This document shows, piece after piece, positions 50,694 through 58,633 of a stretch of DNA of 64,000 bases (position 1 is the first letter of the stretch; every line of letters starts with the position of its first letter). The stretch is from IMCC26256 sp046081705 (GTDB lineage Bacteria; Actinomycetota; Acidimicrobiia; IMCC26256). Below the pieces are notes generated by a model, which worked only from the letters and a program-made list of their open reading frames with translations, searched no databases and was not told where the DNA came from. The DNA is taken from assembly GCA_046081705.1 (NCBI GenBank), contig JBJTWK010000095.1:11241-75240 (forward strand), in the 5' to 3' direction. The position numbers and the translations under genes were made by a program.

Positions 50694-51700
50694 CCGTCGA
50701 GACCGACCGCGACACCGTCCCCGACTTCGACGTCCTCGCCATCGGCAACGCGCTCGTCGACGTCCTCGCCCACGCCGACGACGACTTCCTCGGTGGCCAC
50801 GGGATGACCAAGGGCGCCATGACGCTCATCGACGCCCTCCACGCTGAGGCGCTCTACGACGCCATGGGGCCGGCGGTCGAGATCTCCGGGGGCTCGGCGG
50901 CCAACACGGTGGTCGGCCTCGCCGGGTTCGGGGGACGGGCCGCGTTCATCGGCCGCGTCCGCGACGATCAGCTCGGTACGGTCTTCGCCCACGACATCCG
51001 GGCGGCGGGCGTCCACTACGCCACGCCGCCGGCGACGCTCGGCCCTCCCTCGGGCCGGTGCCTCATCCTCGTCACACCCGACGCGCAGCGCACGATGGGG
51101 ACCTTCCTCGGTGCGTCCACCTTCCTCACGCCCGACGACGTGGACCCGGACCTCGTGGCTCGAGCCGCGATCACCTACCTCGAGGGTTACCTCTGGGACG
51201 AGGCCGACGCCAAGGCGGCGTTCGTCTACGCGGCGAACCTCGCCCACGAGGCGGGGCGGCGGGTCGCCCTGTCGCTGTCGGACGGCTTCGTCGTGGACCG
51301 GCATCGACCCGAGTTCCTCGAACTGGTCGCAGGGCACATCGACATCCTGTTCGCCAACGAGGTCGAGATCTGCTCGCTCTACGAGACCGAGTCGTTCGAC
51401 GAGGCGCTGCAGCAGGTGAACCACCACTGCGAGGTCGCCGCCCTGACCCGAGGGGCCAAGGGCGCCGTCGTCATCGGCGGTGACGAGGTGCACGTCATCG
51501 ACGCGCACCCGGTGGACCGGGTCGAGGACACCACCGGAGCGGGTGACCTCTTCGCCGCCGGGTTCCTGTACGGCTTCACGCACGGGCACGACCTGGGCAC
51601 CTGCGGTCGGCTCGGTGCGCTCGCAGCGGGCGAGATCATCGGTCACATGGGTGCGCGCCCCGAGGCCGACCTCGCCGCGCTCGCCCGTCCCCTCCTGTGA
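50690..51700 (+). CDS. PfkB-family kinase, adenosine-kinase-like
   Basis: A 336-residue ribokinase-type sugar or nucleoside kinase. FDVLAIGNALVDVLAH is the N-terminal strand, VEISGGSAANTVVGLAGFGG the substrate-binding motif and EDTTGAGDLFAAGFLYG the C-terminal signature with the catalytic Asp. The MTKGAMTLID segment is shared with bacterial adenosine-kinase-like proteins, which makes adenosine the leading candidate. It overlaps fbiC and the following LOG gene by 4 nt each. The AMP-related step would fit nucleotide salvage. Confidence 0.9.
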   Translation: MTVETDRDTVPDFDVLAIGNALVDVLAHADDDFLGGHGMTKGAMTLIDALHAEALYDAMGPAVEISGGSAANTVVGLAGFGGRAAFIGRVRDDQLGTVFAHDIRAAGVHYATPPATLGPPSGRCLILVTPDAQRTMGTFLGASTFLTPDDVDPDLVARAAITYLEGYLWDEADAKAAFVYAANLAHEAGRRVALSLSDGFVVDRHRPEFLELVAGHIDILFANEVEICSLYETESFDEALQQVNHHCEVAALTRGAKGAVVIGGDEVHVIDAHPVDRVEDTTGAGDLFAAGFLYGFTHGHDLGTCGRLGALAAGEIIGHMGARPEADLAALARPLL

Positions 51701-52725
51701 CCGACGGGGCCCCACGGCCGACGGGGTTCGAGGCGCTCGACCGCGACCTCGAGGAGCTCGTCCGTACGCACGCGGTCGCCGACGCCGACCTCATCCGCGA
51801 ACTCCTCGTGACGGGGGTGCGGATGGCCGAGGACCACACCTCCCGCGGCGATCTCAAGATCGCCGTGGCGGCGATCCGCGAGATGCGTCGGGCCTTCGCC
51901 GCGTTCGCACCCCACCGGGCCATCCGGAAGGTGTCGATCTTCGGATCGGCCCGGACCACGCCCGATTCCGCGCTCTACCGTCAGACGGTCGATCTCGCGG
52001 CGCGCATGGCCGAACGTGACTGGATGGTCATCACCGGGGCCGGGCCCGGCATCATGCGGGCGGGCGTCGAGGGGGCCGGGATCGCCAACTCCTTCGGGGT
52101 GAGCATCCGACTGCCGTTCGAGACCGCCGCGCCCGAGTTCGACGGCGACCGGACCCGACTCATCCCGTTCCGCTACTTCTTCACCCGCAAGCTGATGTTC
52201 ATGAAGGAGTCGTCCGGATTCGTCCTGCTGCCGGGCGGGTTCGGGACGCTCGACGAGTGCTTCGAGCTCCTCACCCTGCTCCAGACCGGCAAGTCGGTGC
52301 CGGCCCCGGTGGTGCTCCTCGACGAGCCCGGGGGCACCTACTGGGCCCGCTGGATCGAGTTCATCCGTCACGAACTCGAGGGTGAGTACGTCTCGCCGCA
52401 CGATCTCGATCTCGTGCGGGTGACCGACGACGTCGGGGTGGCGGTCGATGCGGTCACATCCTTCTACGTGAACTACCACTCCATCCGGTTCGTGGAGGGA
52501 CGCCTCGTGATCCGGCTCCGGTCCGCACCCGGCCCGGACCGCCTCGACGCGCTCAGCGACGAGTTCGCCGACATCATCGTGCAGGGTCGCATCGTGCCGG
52601 CCGAGGCCGACCCCCGCGAGATCGCCGAGATGGACGCGGTCGACCTCGAACGGGTCGCGCTGCACTTCGACCGCCGGGGCTGGGCCCGGCTGCGGCACCT
52701 CATCGACGCGCTGAACTCCGACTGA
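51697..52725 (+). CDS. LOG-family protein (TIGR00730-like)
   Basis: A 342-residue Rossmann protein. VSIFGSARTTPDSALYRQTV and VITGAGPGIMRAGVEGAG form the nucleotide-binding part; the LOG signature PGGFGTLDE lies in FVLLPGGFGTLDECFELLTL. LOG enzymes release free cytokinin-like bases from nucleoside monophosphates (phosphoribohydrolase). The roughly 90-residue C-terminal extension beyond the LOG domain is not recognised. GTG 51697 overlaps the kinase stop by 4 nt, linking two enzymes that handle nucleosides and nucleotides. Confidence 0.9.
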   Translation: MTDGAPRPTGFEALDRDLEELVRTHAVADADLIRELLVTGVRMAEDHTSRGDLKIAVAAIREMRRAFAAFAPHRAIRKVSIFGSARTTPDSALYRQTVDLAARMAERDWMVITGAGPGIMRAGVEGAGIANSFGVSIRLPFETAAPEFDGDRTRLIPFRYFFTRKLMFMKESSGFVLLPGGFGTLDECFELLTLLQTGKSVPAPVVLLDEPGGTYWARWIEFIRHELEGEYVSPHDLDLVRVTDDVGVAVDAVTSFYVNYHSIRFVEGRLVIRLRSAPGPDRLDALSDEFADIIVQGRIVPAEADPREIAEMDAVDLERVALHFDRRGWARLRHLIDALNSD

Positions 52726-52740
52726 GTCGGGCGCGCCCCG

Positions 52741-52935
52741 TCAGTCGTCGAGGTCGCCGGGACCGTCGAGCACTCGGATCGCCCGTTCGATCGCCCGACG
52801 GGCCTGGAGCACCCGCTTCTCGTCCGCCCGCGCGTCGGAGTCACCGCCCGCGGCCTCGCGGAGACGGTCGTACGCGAGGTCCCGCAACTCCTCCTCGATC
52901 GACCGCAACCGGTCGGCGATGTCGCTCGTATCCAC
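52741..52935 (-). CDS. Small helical protein, unknown
   Basis: A 64-residue, charged protein, predicted mostly helical (SDIADRLRSIEEELRDLAYD; ADEKRVLQARRAIERAIRVL). GTG 52935 follows GGGAGG at good spacing, which supports translation and decides the start over a longer frame. It converges on the LOG gene and diverges from the M20 peptidase. No family recognised. Confidence 0.65.
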   Translation of the reverse strand: MDTSDIADRLRSIEEELRDLAYDRLREAAGGDSDARADEKRVLQARRAIERAIRVLDGPGDLDD

Positions 52936-52985
52936 GCGGGCCTCCCGTCGGTGTGATCGGTCCCGATCGTACCGACGGATCCCGC

Positions 52986-52991
52986 TACGCT
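52986..52991 (+). promoter_or_regulatory. Putative -10 box (TACGCT) for leaderless M20 gene
   Basis: TACGCT ends 8 nt before ATG 53000 with no Shine-Dalgarno sequence, the recurrent leaderless pattern of this window. Confidence 0.4.
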
Positions 52992-52999
52992 CGCCGCGC

Positions 53000-54397
53000 A
53001 TGAGTGCGCTGCGCCTCGAGGGCCACATCGAGCGTTCCCGCGACGACATCCTGGGGCGACTGGTCGAGTGGCTTGCGATCCCGTCGATCTCCTGTGATCC
53101 GGCGCACGCCGCGCAGGTGCGGGCCTCCGCCGAGTGGTGCGCGGCCGAGATGCGCCGCTGCGGGCTCGAGGGCGTCCGGCTGCTCGAGACTCCGATGCAT
53201 CCGTCGGTGTACGGCGAGTGGCTCCACGCGGGACCCGAGGCGCCGACGGTCCTCGTGTACGGCCACCACGACGTGCAACCGGTCGATCCGATCGAGGCCT
53301 GGACCACGCCGCCGTTCGAGGCGTCGATCCGCGACGGGCAGCTCTTCGCCCGCGGTTCGGTCGACGACAAGGGCCAGGTGCTCTACCACCTCGAGGTCGT
53401 GCGAGCGCTGCTCGCGCGCGACGACGGTCTCCCGGTGAACCTCAAGTTCGTGATCGAGGGCGAGGAGGAGTTCGGGAGCCCGAACTTCGAGGCGCTGCTC
53501 GTCGAGCACGCCGAGCTGCTCGCGTGCGATGTCGTGGTGGTGTCCGACACCGGGATGCTCTCGGTCGAGGAACCGTCGATGTGCGTCGGCATGCGTGGGC
53601 TCGCCGGGTTCGACGTGCACCTGCGGTCGGCGTCCACCGATCTCCACTCCGGCGTGTTCGGCGGCGCGGTCGTGAACCCCGCGCACCTCGCGGCATCGAT
53701 CGTCGCCGCGCTCCACGACGAGCACGGTCGCGTGACGATCCCCGGCTTCTACGACGACGTGCGCGAGCTCTCGGACGCCGAACGCGTCGCAATGGATGCG
53801 CTCCCCTACGACGAGGCGGAGTTCCGTCGTACCGCCGGCGGCGCACCGCTCGCGGGTGAGGCGGGTCGGTCCACCTTCGAACGCACCGGGAGTCGGCCGA
53901 CCGCGGAGATCGTCGGCCTGCACGCCGGGTACGCGGGCGACGGCATCAAGACGATTGTGCCGGCGACCGCGAACCTCAAGGTCACGTTCCGGATGGTCCC
54001 CGATCAGGACCCCGAGGCGATCACCAGCGCCTTCCTCGATTGGCTGCGCGCCCGGGTGCCCGACGGCGTGGAGTGCCACGTAAAGGAGGAGGGTCGGGTG
54101 CGTGCGGCGCTCACACCCGTCGACCATCCGGCGGTGCAGGCCGCCGCACTCGCCATCGAACGGGTGTGGGGCCGGTCGCCGTACTTCGTCCGGGAGGGCG
54201 GCAGCGGGCCGGAGGAACCCCTCGGGCGGATCCTCGACGCGCCGGTGGTGTTCCTCGGGGTGGGGCTGCCCGACGACAACATCCACGCGCCCGATGAGCG
54301 CATCGTGCTCGATCAGTTCTGGAAGGGACTCCTGGCGGTCGGTGAGCTCTGGTTCGAGCTCGCCCGGACCCCGGGCGTCGTGAAGGGAGTCCGGTGA
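53000..54397 (+). CDS. M20-family metallopeptidase (dipeptidase-like)
   Basis: A 465-residue di-zinc peptidase. VLVYGHHDVQPVDPIEAWTT holds the first metal His and Asp. LFARGSVDDKGQVLYHLEVV holds the bridging Asp, and FVIEGEEEFGSPNFEALL the catalytic Glu pair. A dimerisation lid occupies about residues 205-320. The family cleaves dipeptides or acylated amino acids; this subgroup resembles carnosinase-like dipeptidases. No signal peptide is seen. The stop overlaps the next gene by 4 nt. Confidence 0.93.
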   Translation: MSALRLEGHIERSRDDILGRLVEWLAIPSISCDPAHAAQVRASAEWCAAEMRRCGLEGVRLLETPMHPSVYGEWLHAGPEAPTVLVYGHHDVQPVDPIEAWTTPPFEASIRDGQLFARGSVDDKGQVLYHLEVVRALLARDDGLPVNLKFVIEGEEEFGSPNFEALLVEHAELLACDVVVVSDTGMLSVEEPSMCVGMRGLAGFDVHLRSASTDLHSGVFGGAVVNPAHLAASIVAALHDEHGRVTIPGFYDDVRELSDAERVAMDALPYDEAEFRRTAGGAPLAGEAGRSTFERTGSRPTAEIVGLHAGYAGDGIKTIVPATANLKVTFRMVPDQDPEAITSAFLDWLRARVPDGVECHVKEEGRVRAALTPVDHPAVQAAALAIERVWGRSPYFVREGGSGPEEPLGRILDAPVVFLGVGLPDDNIHAPDERIVLDQFWKGLLAVGELWFELARTPGVVKGVR

Positions 54398-55152
54398 CCG
54401 GTCCGATCCGCGAGTGGGTGGTCCTCCAGGACCCCAAGCGCAAGAAGCACGTGTACCACTTCGACGTCACCTACCTGACGTCCTCCCACCTCTGCATCTT
54501 CGGGCAGGGCTGCCAGGGCGTGCTCACCGAGCCGTCGCCCGAGCAGTCGCAGGGCTGCTGCTCGTACGGCGCGCACTTCTCCGACAAGAAGGACCGGCGC
54601 AAGATCGAGAAGCTCGCGAAGACGATCGATCCCGAGATCTGGCAGTTCGCGAAGCAGGGCGCGAAGAAGGGCATCGCGGTCGAGGAGTCGAAGGACGACT
54701 GGCGCACCCGGCTCGTGCAGGGCGCGTGCATCTTCCTGAACCGGCCGGACTTCCACCTCGGCGCCGGGTGCGCGCTGCACGTGCACGCCATGCGCGAGGG
54801 CGTGCACCACTCCACCGTGAAGCCCGAGGTGTGCTGGCAGGTCCCGCTGCGCAACATCGAGGATTACGACGAGGACGCCGGCGACGGCGTCGTCCACCAC
54901 CGGATCACCGAGTTCGCCCGCCACGGGTGGGGCGAGGGCGGCGAGGAGTTCGCGTGGTGGTGCACCGAGGCGCCGGAGGCGTTCGTGGGCACGAGGCCCG
55001 TGTACCGCGAGATGGAGCCCGAGCTGCGCCTCATGGTCGGCGACGAACTCTTCGAGCACGTGGCCGAGTACCTCGACGCACGGGTGGCGGCCACGCCGGC
55101 CCCGGTGGCGCATCCGGCCACCGTCCCGGTCACCCTCACCCGCAAGGGCTGA
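54394..55152 (+). CDS. Cys-rich conserved actinobacterial protein
   Basis: A 252-residue protein of a conserved actinobacterial family without a known role. The N-terminal part has closely spaced cysteines (SSHLCIFGQGCQGVLTE and SQGCCSYGAHFSDKK), and others follow (QGACIFLN, GAGCALHVHAM, PEVCWQVP). The Cys clusters could bind iron-sulfur or zinc. Family relatives keep the GCQGVLTEP and GCCSYGAHF blocks almost unchanged. GTG 54394 overlaps the M20 stop by 4 nt. It converges on the SDR gene with 6 nt between stops. Confidence 0.85.
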   Translation: MTGPIREWVVLQDPKRKKHVYHFDVTYLTSSHLCIFGQGCQGVLTEPSPEQSQGCCSYGAHFSDKKDRRKIEKLAKTIDPEIWQFAKQGAKKGIAVEESKDDWRTRLVQGACIFLNRPDFHLGAGCALHVHAMREGVHHSTVKPEVCWQVPLRNIEDYDEDAGDGVVHHRITEFARHGWGEGGEEFAWWCTEAPEAFVGTRPVYREMEPELRLMVGDELFEHVAEYLDARVAATPAPVAHPATVPVTLTRKG

Positions 55153-55158
55153 TGCGCG

Positions 55159-55923
55159 TCAGCGGATGAGCGTGCCACCGTCGAGGACGATGGTCTCACC
55201 CGTCATCCACGACGACGCGTCGGACGCGAGGTAGAGCGCGGCCGACGCGATGTCCTGCGGTTCGCCGATGCGACCGAGCGGCTGCATGCGGTTCGCTGCG
55301 GCTTCGTTCGGTTCCCAGAGGGCGCGGGCCATGTCGGTACGAACGAGACCGGGTGCGATCGCGTTGACGCGTACGGTCGGGGCGAGTTCGCCCGCGAGCT
55401 GGCGGGTCAGGTGGAGCAGCGCCGCCTTCGTCACGTTGTAGATCCCGATGCCCGGCGAGGTGCGCAGACCGCCGATCGACGCCATGTTGATGACCACACC
55501 CCCGTGCTCGGCCATCCACGACCGCCACGCCGCCTGCACCCACCGCACGGGGCCGGCCACGTTGACCTCGAGCACCTTCTCGAGCGCGGGACCGGGTAGG
55601 TCGACGGTGGCCCCGAGGAACGGGTTCGTCGCCGCGTTGTTGACGAGGACGTCGAGGGATCCCAACGTGGCGATGCAGTGCGCGACCGCCGCCTCGATCA
55701 CCGATGGGTCCCCGGCGGACCCCCGGTACGAGGTCGCCGGCACGCCGATCTCCGTGAGCGCATCGACCGTGGCCTCGAGTTCGGGGGCCTTGCGGGCGAC
55801 CACGCACACGGCGGCCCCCGCCTCGGCGTACGTCTCGGCGATGGCGCGGCCGATGCCGCGGGTGCCGCCCGTGATGAGGGCGACCCGCCCGTCGAGCGAG
55901 AGGTCGACCCGGTCCGCGCTCAG
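55159..55923 (-). CDS. Short-chain dehydrogenase/reductase (probable CTG start)
   Basis: A 254-residue SDR if read from CTG 55923. The dinucleotide motif GGTRGIG lies in LITGGTRGIGRAIAETYAEA, and the catalytic Ser-Tyr-Lys are in INMASIGG and YNVTKAALLHL. The NNAATNPF block is also typical. The first ATG or GTG in this frame is GTG 55809, which would delete the whole cofactor-binding motif. No ATG, GTG or TTG lies between the upstream gene and that point. CTG 55923 overlaps the groES stop as CTGA, matching the 4-nt overlap habit of this genome. Substrate is unknown. Confidence 0.82.
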   Translation of the reverse strand: MSADRVDLSLDGRVALITGGTRGIGRAIAETYAEAGAAVCVVARKAPELEATVDALTEIGVPATSYRGSAGDPSVIEAAVAHCIATLGSLDVLVNNAATNPFLGATVDLPGPALEKVLEVNVAGPVRWVQAAWRSWMAEHGGVVINMASIGGLRTSPGIGIYNVTKAALLHLTRQLAGELAPTVRVNAIAPGLVRTDMARALWEPNEAAANRMQPLGRIGEPQDIASAALYLASDASSWMTGETIVLDGGTLIR

Positions 55924-56264
55924 AGGTAGAGCCCCGTGTTGCCGTCGTGCTCGGCCGACGCGACCGCGTGCACGTCGCGTTCACGGAGGATGAGGTAGTC
56001 GTCGCCGCGGATCTCCACCTCGTACCCGGCGTCGGGCGCGAAGAGCACGGCGTCGCCCTCCGTCACGTTGCGCACCGTGGGGCCGACCTGGACGACCTCG
56101 GCCCACACGAGACGACGGTCGACGTTCGCCGTCGCGGGGATGAGGATCCCTGAACGTGACTTGCGGTCGCCGGCCTCGCGGGACGGCACGACGAGGATGC
56201 GGTCGGCGGTCATGCGGACGGACTGCTTGGACTCACTCTCGGCGATGCGTACCGGTCGGGCCAT
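55920..56264 (-). CDS. GroES-like co-chaperonin
   Basis: A 114-residue protein related to Cpn10. TADRILVVPSREAGDRKSRS is the N-terminal strand and mobile-loop region, GILIPATANVDRRL the end of the mobile loop, and AVLFAPDAGYEVEIRGDDYL the barrel end. GroEL is not encoded in the window, and the normal groES-groEL order is absent, so this is probably a second paralogue. ATG 56264 follows TAGGGT by 6 nt, a leaderless arrangement. The 17-residue N-terminal extension before MTADRI is not typical. Confidence 0.85.
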   Translation of the reverse strand: MARPVRIAESESKQSVRMTADRILVVPSREAGDRKSRSGILIPATANVDRRLVWAEVVQVGPTVRNVTEGDAVLFAPDAGYEVEIRGDDYLILRERDVHAVASAEHDGNTGLYL

Positions 56265-56270
56265 GCCCGC

Positions 56271-56276
56271 ACCCTA
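56271..56276 (-). promoter_or_regulatory. Putative -10 box (TAGGGT) for leaderless groES-like gene
   Basis: On the minus strand TAGGGT is followed by six bases and ATG 56264. No Shine-Dalgarno sequence lies between. Confidence 0.45.
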
Positions 56277-56331
56277 CCGTCGGCCGGATCGCGTCCCCGA
56301 AGGCTCTTCGTGCCTCCCGGGTGCCCCGGGC

Positions 56332-56337
56332 TAGCCT
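56332..56337 (+). promoter_or_regulatory. Putative -10 box (TAGCCT) for ctaB
   Basis: TAGCCT ends 9 nt before ATG 56347, again without a ribosome-binding site. It lies 56 nt from the divergent -10 of the GroES-like gene. Confidence 0.4.
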
Positions 56338-56346
56338 CGGAATCCC

Positions 56347-57282
56347 ATGGCGGCGCTCCCCGACCCCACGTCCTCGATCGTCGCGCCCACCCCGGCGCGC
56401 AAGGGCGCGCTCCCCCGGATCCGGGCCTACGTGATGCTCACGAAGCCCCGGGTCATCGAGCTGCTGCTCGTCACGACCGTGCCGTCGATGATCCTCGCCG
56501 AGCAGGGCTGGCCCTCCCTCGAGCTCGTCCTCGCCGTGCTACTCGGCGGGGCCCTCGCCGCCGGCGGAGCCAACACCATCAACTGCTTCATCGAACGGGA
56601 CCGCGACCAGGTCATGCAGCGGACCCACGCCCGTCCCCTCCCGATGGGCGAGGTGTCGCCGGTCGCCGCCCTCGTGTTCGGCCTCGTGCTCGAGGTGCTC
56701 GCCTTCGTGTGGCTGACGGTCACGGCCAACCTGCTCGCCGCAGTGCTCGCGGTGAGCGCGACGCTCTTCTACGTGTTCGTGTACACGATCTGGCTGAAGC
56801 CCCGCAGCCCGCAGAACATCGTCATCGGCGGGGCCGCCGGCGCCGTCCCGGTGCTCGTGGGCTGGGCCGCCGTCACCGGTTCGCTCGCCGCCCCGGCCTG
56901 GGTGCTCTTCACGGTGATCTTCCTCTGGACCCCACCGCACTTCTGGGCCCTCGCCGTGCGGTACCGGGACGACTACGCGCGAGCGGGCATCCCCATGCTC
57001 CCCGTCGTGCGCGGACTCCGGGCGGCCGGACGCCAGATCGCCGTGTACTCGGTGCTCGTCGTGCTCTCGACCCTCGCGCTCCCGCTCGTCGGTGATGTCG
57101 GCTGGATCTACACGGTCGCCGCCGTGGCCCTCGGCGGTTGGTTCATCGTGGCGGCGCTGCGCCTCACGCGGGGCATGGACCCCGACCGCGCCATCCGGTT
57201 CTTCACCTTCTCGAACACCTACCTCGCCCTGCTGTTCGCAGCGGTCGCGCTCGACGTGCTCGTGCGCAGCGCGATGCTCTGA
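56347..57282 (+). CDS. ctaB: Protoheme IX farnesyltransferase
   Basis: A 311-residue membrane prenyltransferase making heme O from protoheme and farnesyl diphosphate, for cytochrome oxidase. TKPRVIELLLVTTVPSMIL is the N-terminal helix. The Asp-rich motif is NCFIERDRDQVMQRT, and YTIWLKPRSPQNIVIGGAAG is the second conserved loop. Nine hydrophobic segments are predicted. The substrate farnesyl diphosphate comes from the isoprenoid pool also used by the carotenoid genes nearby. The thioredoxin gene follows after 3 nt. Confidence 0.97.
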   Translation: MAALPDPTSSIVAPTPARKGALPRIRAYVMLTKPRVIELLLVTTVPSMILAEQGWPSLELVLAVLLGGALAAGGANTINCFIERDRDQVMQRTHARPLPMGEVSPVAALVFGLVLEVLAFVWLTVTANLLAAVLAVSATLFYVFVYTIWLKPRSPQNIVIGGAAGAVPVLVGWAAVTGSLAAPAWVLFTVIFLWTPPHFWALAVRYRDDYARAGIPMLPVVRGLRAAGRQIAVYSVLVVLSTLALPLVGDVGWIYTVAAVALGGWFIVAALRLTRGMDPDRAIRFFTFSNTYLALLFAAVALDVLVRSAML

Positions 57283-57285
57283 CCC

Positions 57286-57897
57286 ATGGCCGGCCGCCGA
57301 CCCCTGCTCATCGTTGCGGCGGTGGCGGGCTCGGCCGTCGTGCTCTGGGGGGTCGGCTCGGCGCTCCGGGCGAGCAGCGGGGATCCGGCCGAGGTCGTAC
57401 CGACCACCGCCTCCCGGGTCCCGGCGACCCCCACCACCCAGGATCTGCGGCCCGCGGTGCCCGGTGTGGCCGAGGTCGGTGATCCGGCCCCGGCGATCGA
57501 CCTGCCCGCGCTCGACGGCGCCGACCGGATCCGGGTCGGGGGTGGCGCCCCCGGTGCGCCGACCCTCCTGAACTTCTGGGCGTCCTGGTGCATCCCGTGC
57601 CGTCGGGAGTTCCCGGTGCTCGACCGCATCGACGGGCGGTACGGGCCGGCGGGCCTGCGGGTCGTCGGGGTGACGTTCCGGGACACCCGGGCCGACGCGC
57701 GTCGGTTCGCACGCCGCGAGGACGCGGGCTGGGAGCTCGCCCACGACGCCGACGGGGTCGCCGCCCGGGACTACGGGATCCGGGCCGCCCCCCAGACCGT
57801 GCTCATCGATCGGAGTGGCACCATCGTCCGTCGGTGGTACGGCGCCCCGAGCGCGGCAGCGCTCACTGCCGCAGCCGCCGCGCTCGTCGCCGGCTGA
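57286..57897 (+). CDS. TlpA/ResA-type thioredoxin-like protein
   Basis: A 203-residue redoxin. An N-terminal signal anchor (LLIVAAVAGSAVVLWGVGSA) precedes a Thr/Pro linker. The thioredoxin domain has the active site WCIPC (FWASWCIPCRREFPVLDRID) and cis-Pro near APQTVLID. It is extracytoplasmic. Behind ctaB such proteins often reduce apo-cytochromes or copper centres during oxidase assembly; that role is inferred from position. It begins 3 nt after ctaB, so the pair is one unit. Confidence 0.9.
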   Translation: MAGRRPLLIVAAVAGSAVVLWGVGSALRASSGDPAEVVPTTASRVPATPTTQDLRPAVPGVAEVGDPAPAIDLPALDGADRIRVGGGAPGAPTLLNFWASWCIPCRREFPVLDRIDGRYGPAGLRVVGVTFRDTRADARRFARREDAGWELAHDADGVAARDYGIRAAPQTVLIDRSGTIVRRWYGAPSAAALTAAAAALVAG

Positions 57898-57904
57898 CGC
57901 GGCC

Positions 57905-58633
57905 TCACTCCTCCCAGCGGAAGAGCCGGGCCGCGAGCACCGGGAGGACCACGGCCCACACGAGCAGGACGACGACCGCCCGGACCGGGACGTCGAGGGG
58001 GTCGGCGAGCGCGCCGCGCACGCTCTCCGCCAGCGCCGCGGCCGGGAGCAGGTTCGCCACCGCCTGCACGCCGGACGGCAGCCGATCCAGCGGGTAGGCC
58101 ATCCCGCCGAGGAAGAGCAGCACGAGGTAGAGCCCGTTCGCGAGTGCGAGGTTCGCCTCGGCCCGCAGGGTCCCGGCCATGAGCATCCCGAGGCCGGCGA
58201 ACGCGATGGTGCCGATGAGGAGGAACAGCGCGGCGAGGGGCACCCCGCCGACCGGTTCCCACCCGATGGCGATCGCCACGGCGAGGAGCACGGCGACCTG
58301 GATGACCTCGACGGCGAGCACGTACAACGTCTTCGCGACGAGCAGACCGGGCCGACCCAGCGGGGTGGATCCGAGCCGCTTGAGCACCCCGAAGCGACGA
58401 TCGAAGCCCGTGCCGATGCCGAGGCTCACCATGGCGCTCGACATCACGGCGAGCGCGAGCACCCCGGGGACGAGGAACGCGAGCGGATCGCCGTCCACCG
58501 TCGGCTGGCTGACCCGTCCGAAGAACAGGAGCACGCCGACGGGGATGCCGATCGTCACGACGAGGCTCTCGCCCCGACGGAGGCCCAGCGTGGTCTCGGA
58601 CCGGGCCTGCGCGACCACCGCCCTCCGGTTCAC
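57905..58633 (-). CDS. ABC-2 type transporter permease
   Basis: A 242-residue integral membrane protein with six predicted helices (IGIPVGVLLFFGRVS first; VVLLVWAVVLPVLAARLF last). The FGVLKRLGSTPLGRPGLLVA stretch is the cytoplasmic coupling segment typical of ABC-2 permeases. ATG 58633 overlaps the ATPase stop by 4 nt. The neighbouring ctaB and thioredoxin recall the mycobacterial ctaA-ctaB region, where a similar exporter is present. Substrate is unknown. Confidence 0.9.
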   Translation of the reverse strand: MNRRAVVAQARSETTLGLRRGESLVVTIGIPVGVLLFFGRVSQPTVDGDPLAFLVPGVLALAVMSSAMVSLGIGTGFDRRFGVLKRLGSTPLGRPGLLVAKTLYVLAVEVIQVAVLLAVAIAIGWEPVGGVPLAALFLLIGTIAFAGLGMLMAGTLRAEANLALANGLYLVLLFLGGMAYPLDRLPSGVQAVANLLPAAALAESVRGALADPLDVPVRAVVVLLVWAVVLPVLAARLFRWEE

